Assembly: GCA_023384355.1 (NCBI GenBank)
Contig: JAHDWL010000006.1
Coordinates: forward strand, 21,514-85,513
Direction of reading: 5' to 3'
Source of the DNA: Anaerolineae bacterium
GTDB lineage: Bacteria; Chloroflexota; Anaerolineae; Promineifilales; Promineifilaceae
DNA: 64,000 bases
Positions within the stretch are counted from its first letter, which is position 1, and each line of letters begins with the position of its first letter. Positions 26,992-35,300 of the stretch are shown one piece after another. The translations under genes were made by a program, and so were the position numbers. Below the pieces are notes generated by a model. The model was not told the origin of the DNA. It ran no database searches and was given only the letters and a program-made list of their open reading frames with translations.

Positions 26992-27549
26992 ATGAAGCAG
27001 CCGGCCATCTTCCTCGACCGCGACGGGGTCATTATCGAAAATTGCAGCAATTACGTGCGCTCATGGGCTGACGTGGAGCTGTTTCCCCAGGCCCTGGCGG
27101 CGCTTGCGGCCGTTCATGACTCCCCATACCGCATCATTCTGGTCACCAACCAGTCGGCTGTGGGTCGTGGCCTCATCTCATACGAGACGGCGGCGGCCAT
27201 CAACGAGCGACTGCTCGGCGTGATTCGCGCGGCGGGCGGCCGCGTGGATGCGGTCTACATGTGCCCCCATGGTCCCGATGACCACTGTGATTGTCGCAAG
27301 CCGTTGCCCGGGCTTCTGCTGCGGGCGGCCGCGGAGCTGGATATCGATCTGCCCCGCTCGGTGATGATCGGCGATGCGCTGAGCGATGTGCAGGCCGGGC
27401 AGGCGGCCGGCGTCAGCCAATCCATCCTGTTGCGGACGGGACGTGGGGCGGCTCAGGAACAACTGCCGGCAGCGTCAGACCTTCCCGCTTTCCCGGTTTA
27501 CGACACCCTGGCCGGTGCGTTGAGCGCCCTAATTCCAACCCCGCCGTAA
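26992..27549 (+). CDS. gmhB: D-glycero-D-manno-heptose 1,7-bisphosphate 7-phosphatase (GmhB)
   Basis: 185 residues of the HAD superfamily. It removes the 7-phosphate from heptose 1,7-bisphosphate. The catalytic DxD is in IFLDRDGVIIENCSNYV, the second motif is ILVTNQSAVGRG, and the zinc-binding loop CPHGPDDHCDCRKP, specific to GmhB/HisB-type enzymes, is present. The late motif is MIGDALSDVQAGQAAG. ATG 26992 starts the protein at MKQPAIFLDRDG. An upstream in-frame ATG (26923) lies inside an inverted repeat and adds 23 residues with no family support. Third gene of the heptose set. Confidence 0.92.
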   Translation: MKQPAIFLDRDGVIIENCSNYVRSWADVELFPQALAALAAVHDSPYRIILVTNQSAVGRGLISYETAAAINERLLGVIRAAGGRVDAVYMCPHGPDDHCDCRKPLPGLLLRAAAELDIDLPRSVMIGDALSDVQAGQAAGVSQSILLRTGRGAAQEQLPAASDLPAFPVYDTLAGALSALIPTPP

Positions 27550-27593
27550 GGCATGCCGTAACCTTGGCTGTGTATCCTCTCAAATTGGTCTGC

Positions 27594-27612
27594 TTAGCTC
27601 CTCGAGGGCTAA
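27594..27612 (+). terminator. Weak hairpin followed by AACAATTTT between gmhB and galE
   Basis: TTAGCTC and GGGCTAA pair (one G-T wobble) around a short CTCGA loop, followed by AACAATTTTG. It lies in the 94-bp gap before galE and could be a partial terminator. Confidence 0.35.
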
Positions 27613-27643
27613 CAATTTTGAATAGCAAGAGGTCGATCAAGCG

Positions 27644-28621
27644 ATGAAAGTATTAGTGACCGGCGGAGCCGGCTATATCGGCAGCATTACCGTAGAGCGA
27701 CTAATCAAACATGGCGCCTCGGTGGTTGTCTTCGACAATCTCTATCAGGGCCATGAGGCGGCCGTCCACCCTGAGGCGACCTTCGTCCGTGGCGACCTTG
27801 CCGACAAGGCAGCAATCGACGAAACATTAGCCCGCCACAAACCCGACGGCATTATGCACTTCGCTTCCTACACCCTGGTGGGCGAATCGTGGGAAAAGCC
27901 GTTCATGTACCTGCGCGACAACATCGTCAACGGTCTTAATCTGCTGGAGAGCGCCGTCGAACACGGCGTCCGTCGCTTCATCCTGTCGTCCACCGCCAAC
28001 CTGTTCGATGACCCCGAAAGTGTGCCCATCCATGAGACTGAGCGCATCGTCCCCGGCAGCCCTTATGGCGAGTCGAAGAACCTCATGGAGCGTTATCTCT
28101 ACTGGATGGATCGTGTCTATGGCCTGCGCTATGCCTGCCTGCGCTACTTCAACGCCTGCGGCGCGACTGAAGAACGCGGCGAACACCACGACCCGGAGAC
28201 CCACCTTATCCCGCTGGTGCTCCAGGTGGCGCTCGGCCAGCGCGACAAGATCACCATCTTTGGCGACGACTATAACACGCCCGACGGCACGTGCGTGCGC
28301 GATTACATCCACGTTGTCGACCTGGCCGAGGCCCATATCCTGGCTCTGAAAGCCATCGACGGCGGCAGCCGCAAATATAACCTCGGCAACGGCCGCGGCT
28401 TCAGCGTCAAGGAAGTCATCGAAACCGCCCGCCAGGTGACCGGCCACCCCATCCCGGCCGTCATCGGCCCGCGGCGACCCGGCGACCCCGACATCCTGAT
28501 CGCGGGGAGCGATGCCATCGTGCGCGACCTCGGCTGGCAACGCCAGTATCCTGACCTGCGCCGGATCGTCGAGACGGCCTGGAACTGGCATCAGGCCAAC
28601 CCCAACGGCTACAGCCACTAA
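27644..28621 (+). CDS. galE: UDP-glucose 4-epimerase
   Basis: 325 residues, an extended SDR. It interconverts UDP-glucose and UDP-galactose (or the N-acetyl forms) in the cytoplasm. NAD motif GGAGYIGS at the N-terminus, catalytic SSTANLF and YGESK (about residue 141) motifs, and the GalE-specific LRYFNACGA and [20 protein letters not shown] stretches. Typical GalE is about 330 residues, so it is complete. It likely supplies galactose-type donors for the polymer. Specificity for GlcNAc versus Glc cannot be read. Confidence 0.92.
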   Translation: MKVLVTGGAGYIGSITVERLIKHGASVVVFDNLYQGHEAAVHPEATFVRGDLADKAAIDETLARHKPDGIMHFASYTLVGESWEKPFMYLRDNIVNGLNLLESAVEHGVRRFILSSTANLFDDPESVPIHETERIVPGSPYGESKNLMERYLYWMDRVYGLRYACLRYFNACGATEERGEHHDPETHLIPLVLQVALGQRDKITIFGDDYNTPDGTCVRDYIHVVDLAEAHILALKAIDGGSRKYNLGNGRGFSVKEVIETARQVTGHPIPAVIGPRRPGDPDILIAGSDAIVRDLGWQRQYPDLRRIVETAWNWHQANPNGYSH

Positions 28622-28645
28622 ATCAGGACACAGGGACAAGAGGCG

Positions 28646-29659
28646 ATGAAAGTAGTCGTTCTGATGGGCGGATATGGCACGCGGATGCGGCCACATTCCT
28701 GGAGCCGTCCCAAGCCGGTCATGCAGGTTGCCGGCAACACCGTCATCGGTCATATCCTCGACCGGCTGGCCGACGTAACGACTGGGGAAGTCATCCTGGT
28801 AGTCGGGTATAAGGGCGAGCAGATCGAGCGCTGGGTGCGCGAGCACTACAATCATCTGGATTTGCGCTTCGTCTACCAGCACGAGCCGCTGGGGCAGGCC
28901 CACGCCCTGTGGCTTTGCCGCGAATTTCTGGACGAGGGTGAGGTCATCGTCCTGTTGGGCGATATCATCATCGAGGCTGATTTTGCCCACATCGCCACAG
29001 ATGCCGCCCACGATGCCGACGCCGTCTTCCAGACCATGACAATTGACGACCCCAGCCAATTCGGCTGCCTCACGGTCGATTCCAGAGGGTTCGTCGATCG
29101 AATTGTGGAGAAACCAAAGGCCGGCAGCTATCGTCTGGCGCTGGCCGGCGTCTACTGGTTCCGCGACGCCCAAAAGCTGTGGCGCACCCTCGACCAGACC
29201 CTCAAATCCGGTCGCCAAACCAACGGCGAATACTTCCTCGCTGATACGTTCCAGATCATGCTGGAGCGCGGGGACCGGATCGGCGTGCAGCCCATTCGCT
29301 CCATCGTCGATGTCGGCTCGCCGGCCAACCGGCTGGCCGCGAACCAGGCTCTGTTGGAACGGTCCGGCGATGAGCCGATCGGCAACCCGCCGCCCGGCGT
29401 GGCGATCATCCCGCCCGTCTATGTCCATCCGACGGCCGCCATCGAGCAATCGGTTATTGGTCCACACGCGACCATCGGCCCTGGCGCGCGGGTGCGGCGG
29501 TCAGTCGTTGCCGACAGCATCATCGATCCGGGCGCGACCGTCACCGGCTGTATCCTGCGCGGCTCGGTCATCGGCGCGAACGCCGTCGTCGACGGCGCCG
29601 CACAGTCGCTCATCCTCGGCGATGACAGCCGTATGACATCCATCGTCGAGGCGGCATAG
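28646..29659 (+). CDS. Sugar-phosphate nucleotidyltransferase with hexapeptide tail
   Basis: 337 residues. Residues 1-230 form a nucleotidyltransferase domain with VVVLMGGYGTRMRPHSWSRPKPV and the QHEPLGQAHALWL and VLLGDIIIEADF segments. Residues about 255-337 are left-handed beta-helix repeats (VIGPHATIGPGARVRRSVV). It makes an NDP-sugar from a sugar 1-phosphate and an NTP. The leucine and PLT usual after GTR are changed (GTRMRPHSWS). Since hddA, gmhA and gmhB are close upstream and no separate hddC is seen, it may be the GDP-heptose-forming enzyme, but a UDP- or dTDP-glucose role is equally possible. Confidence 0.83.
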   Translation: MKVVVLMGGYGTRMRPHSWSRPKPVMQVAGNTVIGHILDRLADVTTGEVILVVGYKGEQIERWVREHYNHLDLRFVYQHEPLGQAHALWLCREFLDEGEVIVLLGDIIIEADFAHIATDAAHDADAVFQTMTIDDPSQFGCLTVDSRGFVDRIVEKPKAGSYRLALAGVYWFRDAQKLWRTLDQTLKSGRQTNGEYFLADTFQIMLERGDRIGVQPIRSIVDVGSPANRLAANQALLERSGDEPIGNPPPGVAIIPPVYVHPTAAIEQSVIGPHATIGPGARVRRSVVADSIIDPGATVTGCILRGSVIGANAVVDGAAQSLILGDDSRMTSIVEAA

Positions 29660-29663
29660 CGGC

Positions 29664-30860
29664 ATGAAAATCCTCTACATCTGGTTCTACTCGCGCAGCT
29701 TCCCCGACTACCCCAAGGTGGCCGCCGTGTTGCGCGAGCGGGGTCATGAGGCCTGGGTCGCCAACTACGACGATGCCGGAGATATCGTCTGGTATCGCGG
29801 GGATGAGCTGCAGGCGCGAGTTCAGGGGCCGGGCAAGACGCCCCGTTCGGTGGCCCGCATCCCTGTCTTGCGCTCGCTCTGGCACTGGTTCGCCTTTGTG
29901 CGCTTCATGCTGCGGCTGCGTGGCTTTTTCCGGCGCGAGAATGCCGATGTCGTCCACGTCTGCCCCAATGCCGCGCGTATGGTATGGTTGCTGCCCCTGG
30001 GCATGCCGCGCCACATGCGCTTCGTCATAGACTACCGCCAGATTGCCCAGCGCGAGGGGCGCGGTGTCATCGGCCGCCTGAAGAGCGGTTTCGCCAACAG
30101 CCTGCGCGTGCTCTACTGCCGCGTCTTCTACGACCGGGCTACCTTCCTCCATGCCCTCGGCGCGGAAAAGGTGCTTGGCCCGCAATGGCGGAAGTGGGCC
30201 GAGGTGGTGCCGTTGGCCGTGGATGATCCATTCCTGCGCCTGCCCAACGACTGGACCCGTGATGCCGGCGTGCCTGTAACGTTCCTCTACCTGGGGTCAA
30301 TCGCCCGCATCCGCAAGCTGGAGCAGATCATGGCTGCCGCCCGGCAGGTTTCCACCATTACCGACAATTTCCGGCTCGATTTTATTGGCCCCGACGTGGC
30401 CGACGGTTATTATCATGAGTTGGTGAAAGAAATGGGCCTGACCCGATTCGTCCGCATACTTCCACCTGTCCCGTATGACCGTGTGCCGCAAACCGTCACT
30501 ACCTATGATATAGCGTTGACCATCGTTCCCGAAAGCCCGTCCGATTGGCAATACCAGCCAACTATCAAGGGCATCGAATACCGCGCCCTGGGCATGCCGG
30601 TCATCGCCACCGATTTCGCGCCCAATCGCGAGTTGGTGAAAAACGCGGTCAACGGTCTTCTGGTGATCAATACGCCCGACAGCATAGCCGCGGCCATGCT
30701 GCGCTTCATTTGCGAGCCGGCCTTCCTGGAACAGGTCCGCGCCGACGCCGGAGCCATGCGCGACGGGCTTACCTGGAATGAAGTTGCTACACAATATATG
30801 GACATCTATAAAGCGCTCCGGGATGAGCGGCCGGCGGCACTTGTCGCCCTGCCGGACTAA
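29664..30860 (+). CDS. GT4-like glycosyltransferase
   Basis: 398 residues with the GT-B layout: N-terminal MKILYIWFYSRSFPDYPKV, then FLYLGSIARIRKLEQIMAAA starting the donor domain, FIGPDVADGYYHELV, and QPTIKGIEYRALGMPVIATD with the conserved Glu and glycine. It is likely a retaining transferase for the repeat unit. It starts 4 bp after the nucleotidyltransferase and precedes the flippase. No membrane anchor. Confidence 0.83.
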   Translation: MKILYIWFYSRSFPDYPKVAAVLRERGHEAWVANYDDAGDIVWYRGDELQARVQGPGKTPRSVARIPVLRSLWHWFAFVRFMLRLRGFFRRENADVVHVCPNAARMVWLLPLGMPRHMRFVIDYRQIAQREGRGVIGRLKSGFANSLRVLYCRVFYDRATFLHALGAEKVLGPQWRKWAEVVPLAVDDPFLRLPNDWTRDAGVPVTFLYLGSIARIRKLEQIMAAARQVSTITDNFRLDFIGPDVADGYYHELVKEMGLTRFVRILPPVPYDRVPQTVTTYDIALTIVPESPSDWQYQPTIKGIEYRALGMPVIATDFAPNRELVKNAVNGLLVINTPDSIAAAMLRFICEPAFLEQVRADAGAMRDGLTWNEVATQYMDIYKALRDERPAALVALPD

Positions 30861-30900
30861 CCCGACCGCGTTTCCAGACAGGATTTGTTGAGGAACTGCT

Positions 30901-32443
30901 GTGGATAACCTGAAGGTCAGGGCCGCCCGTGGCGGCATATACATGGCCACTATTTCATTCACGCTGCGGCCCATTTCGATGGGGCTGGCGATCATACTGG
31001 CGCGCCTGCTTGCCCCCGCAGACTTCGGTTTGCTGGCCTTGTCCATGATTCTGGTCAATGCGGCCAACTACTTCACTGACCTTGGCATGCGGCCGGCTGT
31101 TGTGCAAACGCGCGAAGATATCCATAAGGTCGCCCATTACGCCTTCGTCATTGTGCTGGCGGCCAGCGCTGCTTTCACTGGCGCTTCCATCCTGTTGGCC
31201 AAGCCATTTGCCCAGGCTTTGGGCGGCGGTACGGAACTCGTGCCGGTCATTCGCTGGATGTCCCTTTACGTGACCCTTGACGGGATTTGGGTAATCCCTG
31301 AAGCGCTCCTCCGTCGAGAGCTTAGATTCAAACAACTGGGCCTGGCCCAGATACCGGCTGAGCTGGCCTCCACGATCATTGCCATCCCGCTGGCGATGAT
31401 GGGCTTCGGAGTCTGGAGTCTGGTAGCCGGCCAATTGCTGGGGCAGGTCACTCGTATATTGCTGACCTGGTGGTTTGCACGTCGAATGATACCGATCTGG
31501 TTGCGCCCGAAGAAGTGGGACAAAGAGATCGTCCGGGGCATGTTCCGTTACGGCATACCCAGTATGGCCTCGGGATTGACCAAGTATGTCCAGAACCAGA
31601 TCGACACCCTGCTGGTCGGCCGCCGCCTCGGGCCGACGTCTGTCGGCATCTACAGCAAGGCGTTCAGCCTGACGACCCGCCTGGCCGATATGCTGACGAC
31701 CTCCCTGTTTGGGAATGTGCTTTTCCCGTCATATGCCAGGATGCAGGACGACAAGCCTCGCCTGACGCGCGCCTATCTGACGAGCACCAAGCTGGTCATC
31801 TTCATCATTATGCCCGTCGCTGTAGGCCTGGCCGTTACCGCGCCGATTTTGGTGCCGGTGCCAGAACTGGTTGGCAATGATCCCCATCTGGGAGATCTTC
31901 TCGCTGTATACCCTCACCCGTCCGATCTCAACCAATTCAGCGCCGCTCTTCGCGGCCGTTGGCCAGCCGCGGCGTAATCTGACGGCCAGCCTGGTGCTGA
32001 TTGGCGTGATGGTCCCCTTGTTGCTGGTCCTCATCGGCCCCTACGGAGCCACCGGCGCAGCGTTAGCCGTATCATTGGCGAACCTGATCGCCATGCTGTT
32101 CAACGTATTCCAGGTGAACCAGATATTGCCCGGCACCGCCCGGAAGACCTTTGTGCAGAGTTTGCCTTTTGTGCTGGCTGGTGGTCTTATGGCCCTGACC
32201 GTGGAACTCATCGAAGACCCGATCATCAATCTGGCCGGCGGCGCCAACATCATGGCGTTGGCCATCCTGATCGTCGTGGCCGCGGTTGTCTATATAGGCG
32301 TGGTCGTGGCGGTGCAACGACAACTGATCATCGATTTGATCGATCTGTCTATCAAGGCACTGGCAATTGAGCAGCGCTGGCCAGGGCTGGTTCCGGCCCG
32401 CCTGCGAACCGACAAACAACAGACCTCAATTAACGAACAGTAA
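30901..32443 (+). pseudogene. Wzx-type polysaccharide flippase, interrupted by a frameshift
   Basis: Two overlapping frames together encode one flippase of about 510 residues (Polysacc_synt/MATE-like, about 12-14 helices). The first part starts with GTG 30901 after GAGGA (NLKVRAARGGIYMATISFTL) and stays in register to about 31858 (LAVTAPILVPV). It then runs off to a stop at 31977. The second frame carries the rest from about 31862 (QNWLAMIPIWEIFSLYTLTR) to 32443. The loss of about 8 bp, or an equivalent change, at 31855-31865 would explain the shift. Either the gene is broken, or this is an assembly error. It is the only flippase seen in the window. It moves lipid-linked repeat units across the membrane. 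Confidence 0.82.
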
Positions 32444-32696
32444 GCAATCGCCACCCTGGCGCAAAACGGCACAGCCTTCCTGATATACTTCGTTTCGAGC
32501 AAAAGGGTTTCAGTCAATAAAACGAATAATCGGATAGACCTTCATGGTCGTCGCCGGGCCGATTCCTGGTGACGGCTTTGAGTTGGGTCTTAAAAGGAGC
32601 CTTGGCACGTGAAAAATCCGCAAAGGCCGTTACCCGTAAGAAAAGTTGTAAGTGTGGCACTTTACCGTAGATAAAGCGAAGGAGTAAGGGCACAAA
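32444..32696. other. Leader region before the first giant secreted protein
   Basis: 253 bp with no gene. It has a small hairpin GTAAGTG-TGG-CACTTTAC around 32648-32665 and purine-rich sequence (AAGGAGTAAGGG) just before the ATG at 32697. A CCGCAAAGGCC string near 32618 recalls part of a c-di-GMP-I riboswitch, but the required partner helices are not visible. Confidence 0.4.
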
Positions 32697-35213
32697 ATGA
32701 AATATCTCAGGACAACCCTGTTCGTGCTGGCAGTCGTTCTGCTATTGTCGGCATCACCAACTTTCTTGCTGGCCGGTTCGACATTTCAGACCGGTGACGA
32801 GCCTGTTGCGCCACCTCTGGCGCCGGAAATGCTGGACACCTCGATCCCCCCGATGGAGGGGGGCGCTCCCTATCCGTTCCCCATTGTCGCTTACGACGGC
32901 CCATTGGCGCCCGCCACCCCCGCCGCTACCGATGCCCCCGCCATTACTGTCTGGAACGGCAATAATCAGACATTCGGCCAATTGGGCACGCCCCAGCAAT
33001 GGATCAACATCCTCGGCAATGTGACCGGGGCTACAACGTTAACCTATTCGCTGAACGGCGGCTTGCAAAGATCTTTAAGTATTGGCTCCGATGGTACCCG
33101 GCTCTATGGCGCGGGAGATTTCAACATCGAACTGGACTACTCGACCCTGAAGGTGTTGCCCGAGACGAACACCGTCACCATCGTGGCCGCCAATGGTGCT
33201 GCCACTGACGTCGAGGTAGTCACTGTCAGCTACCAGCCGATTATCCCGTCACTTCCCTCCACTACCGACTGGAGCGTCCTGCCTTCTGTTCAGGCCGGGG
33301 CGCAGGCCGTCGATGGCCAATGGAGTATCAACGGTGGCAAGGTCGGCCCCACAGTGCCCGGCTACGACAGGTTGCTGGCAATCGGCGACATGAGCTGGAA
33401 GGACTACGAGGTGACTGTTCCCATCACCGTTCATTCGCTCAACACCAACGATCTCAGCAATTCAGCCGGTGTGGGCCTGATCGCTCGCTGGCGCGGCCAC
33501 TTTCAGGTCGGCTCTGAACAGCCGGCCGCCGGCTGGCGAAAGCTGGGCACGTTGACCTGGTTCCGCTGGAACCAGGCCCAGGAAGGTGCCTGGGAAATGC
33601 GCGGCAACGGCGGTTCTTATCTCGTTCAATCCACCCAAAAACCGCTTGAATTCGGCAAGACCTACATCTTCAAGCTCAGCGTTCAATCTTCGACCCTGCA
33701 AGGCGAGCCATCCACCTACCGCTTCAAGGTCTGGGAATCAGGTCAGCCGGAGCCGATGCAATGGTTCATGAAATCTGTCGGCTCGCTGAACGAGCCGGAT
33801 ACCGGTTCGCTGCTGCTGGTGGCCCATCAGGCCATGGTCAGCTTCGGCAACGTCACCGTTAAGCCGATCCAGAACAAGACTTTCACCATTCAGGTCGATC
33901 AACCGGCCAACGGCACGATCTCTGTAGAACCGGAAGAGGCTGATGGCCTGTACGATTACGGCCAGACGGTCGAGATTCGCGCCCAGGGCACGGGCAATTA
34001 CGTCCTGAAAAACTGGACGTTTGACTTTTCCGGCAACGAGAACCCGCTCGTCTTCGACATCGGCGGAAACGTCAAGGTCGGTGCGGTCATGGAAGTGGGC
34101 GAAAAACCCAAATTAACCGTGACCACTGTGGGCAGCGGCAAGGTAACCGTCAGTCCTTTGAGGGCGAACAACATCTATTTCTACGGTGAGGAAGTCACAA
34201 TGACGCCCCAGCCAAACCCCGGCTCGATCTTTGCCGGGTGGAGCGGCGATCTGACCGGGGCGGAAAATCCGGCGGTTATCGTGATGGACAGGACGAAGAC
34301 CATCACCGCCAACTTCATCACCGCCGATGCCACCTCCCCCGTCTCTGACGACTTCACCGCCTGCGCGCTGGATACCTCCTTGTGGACGTTCATCAACCCG
34401 GTCGGCGACGGATCATACGAGATGAACGGCACTCAGCTGCGTCTGATCGTGCCCGCCGGCCCCTCCCACAATATCTGGGAAAACGGCAACCGCTCCGTGC
34501 GGGTCATGCAGCCGACGAAAAACGTCAATTTCGAGATCATCACCAAGTTCGACTCGGTGGTCACCCAGCGTTATCAGATGCAGGGCGTCCTGGTCGAGCA
34601 AAGTTCAAGCGACTATCTGCGCTTCGAAACCCATCACGACGGCACTCATGTCAAGCTCTACGTCGCCCGTTTCAAGAACGGTAACCCATCGGCGGTGATC
34701 AATAACGTCTTCCTGACCTCCACCCCGGCCTACATGCGCATCACCCGCGCCGGCCCGACATGGGGTGTTTCCTACTCTTACGACGGCAGCGAATGGTTAG
34801 CCGCCGGCAGTTTCAATTTTGATATGACCGTGACTCAAACCGGCGTATTTGGGGGTAACCACGCGACCGCTTCTGCCCCAGCCCACACCGCCGTTGTCGA
34901 TTACTTCTTCAACAGCGCCTCGCCGATTGAGCCACAGGATGGCTCCACTGCCTCCTTTAAGGTGAATGTTACCAAGGTTGGTCAGGGCAATGTGACGCTC
35001 AACCCCTCAAAAGCCGGCTATGCCTGCGGGGAAAAGGTGACGCTGACGGCCGTGCCCGCCAACGGCTGGAGATTTAGCGGCTGGAGCGGCGACCTGAGCG
35101 GCAGCGGAGTCACCCAGCAGCTTGTCATTTCGCGCAACCATCAGGTTACGGCGTCTTTTGTTGTCGGGCCAACTGAATACAAAATTTATCTGCCCATCAG
35201 TATCAAACAATAG
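32697..35213 (+). CDS. Giant secreted lectin/B-repeat protein, type A
   Basis: 838 residues. Sec signal at 1-26. Residues about 75-390 form an unrecognised N-terminal module shared with the protein at 40510 (ITVWNGNNQTFGQLGTPQQW; YEVTVPITVHSL). Two InlB-type B-repeats follow (about 395-541), then a concanavalin A/DUF1349-like lectin module (about 550-745, SDDFTACALDTSLWTF to VDYFFNSASPIEPQD), a third B-repeat (about 747-822) and the tail YKIYLPISIKQ. The mature chain has just two Cys: one at the lectin start and one in the last repeat (GYACGEKV). No LPXTG, PEP-CTERM or S-layer homology anchor is seen. It is probably a cell-surface or matrix scaffold. No catalytic residues recognised. The next gene follows 87 bp later with no terminator between, so the two are likely co-transcribed. 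Confidence 0.85.
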   Translation: MKYLRTTLFVLAVVLLLSASPTFLLAGSTFQTGDEPVAPPLAPEMLDTSIPPMEGGAPYPFPIVAYDGPLAPATPAATDAPAITVWNGNNQTFGQLGTPQQWINILGNVTGATTLTYSLNGGLQRSLSIGSDGTRLYGAGDFNIELDYSTLKVLPETNTVTIVAANGAATDVEVVTVSYQPIIPSLPSTTDWSVLPSVQAGAQAVDGQWSINGGKVGPTVPGYDRLLAIGDMSWKDYEVTVPITVHSLNTNDLSNSAGVGLIARWRGHFQVGSEQPAAGWRKLGTLTWFRWNQAQEGAWEMRGNGGSYLVQSTQKPLEFGKTYIFKLSVQSSTLQGEPSTYRFKVWESGQPEPMQWFMKSVGSLNEPDTGSLLLVAHQAMVSFGNVTVKPIQNKTFTIQVDQPANGTISVEPEEADGLYDYGQTVEIRAQGTGNYVLKNWTFDFSGNENPLVFDIGGNVKVGAVMEVGEKPKLTVTTVGSGKVTVSPLRANNIYFYGEEVTMTPQPNPGSIFAGWSGDLTGAENPAVIVMDRTKTITANFITADATSPVSDDFTACALDTSLWTFINPVGDGSYEMNGTQLRLIVPAGPSHNIWENGNRSVRVMQPTKNVNFEIITKFDSVVTQRYQMQGVLVEQSSSDYLRFETHHDGTHVKLYVARFKNGNPSAVINNVFLTSTPAYMRITRAGPTWGVSYSYDGSEWLAAGSFNFDMTVTQTGVFGGNHATASAPAHTAVVDYFFNSASPIEPQDGSTASFKVNVTKVGQGNVTLNPSKAGYACGEKVTLTAVPANGWRFSGWSGDLSGSGVTQQLVISRNHQVTASFVVGPTEYKIYLPISIKQ

Positions 35214-35241
35214 AACAAAGGAATGTTTCTGACGCCCGGCT

Positions 35242-35278
35242 CAGGCATGATGAGAACACGTACCCAGGCATGACGAGA
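35242..35278. repeat. Direct repeat CAGGCATGAYGAGA, 23-bp period
   Basis: CAGGCATGATGAGA at 35242-35255 and CAGGCATGACGAGA at 35265-35278 (13 of 14 identical) lie 23 to 59 bp before the start of the type B gene. Two half-sites one helical phase apart could bind a regulator. Confidence 0.4.
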
Positions 35279-35300
35279 CGTAGTTTGAAGAGGATGTAGA

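Noticed and set aside
27827-29467. 546-residue minus-strand reading frame opposite galE and the nucleotidyltransferase
   Set aside because: It is fully antisense to two confidently identified genes. It is a GC-rich shadow frame without family features.
32585-32690. Possible c-di-GMP-I riboswitch (CCGCAAAGGCC string)
   Set aside because: The required GAAA-capped stem and receptor helix could not be found. A covariance-model search (RF01051) would settle it; a significant hit would revive the idea.
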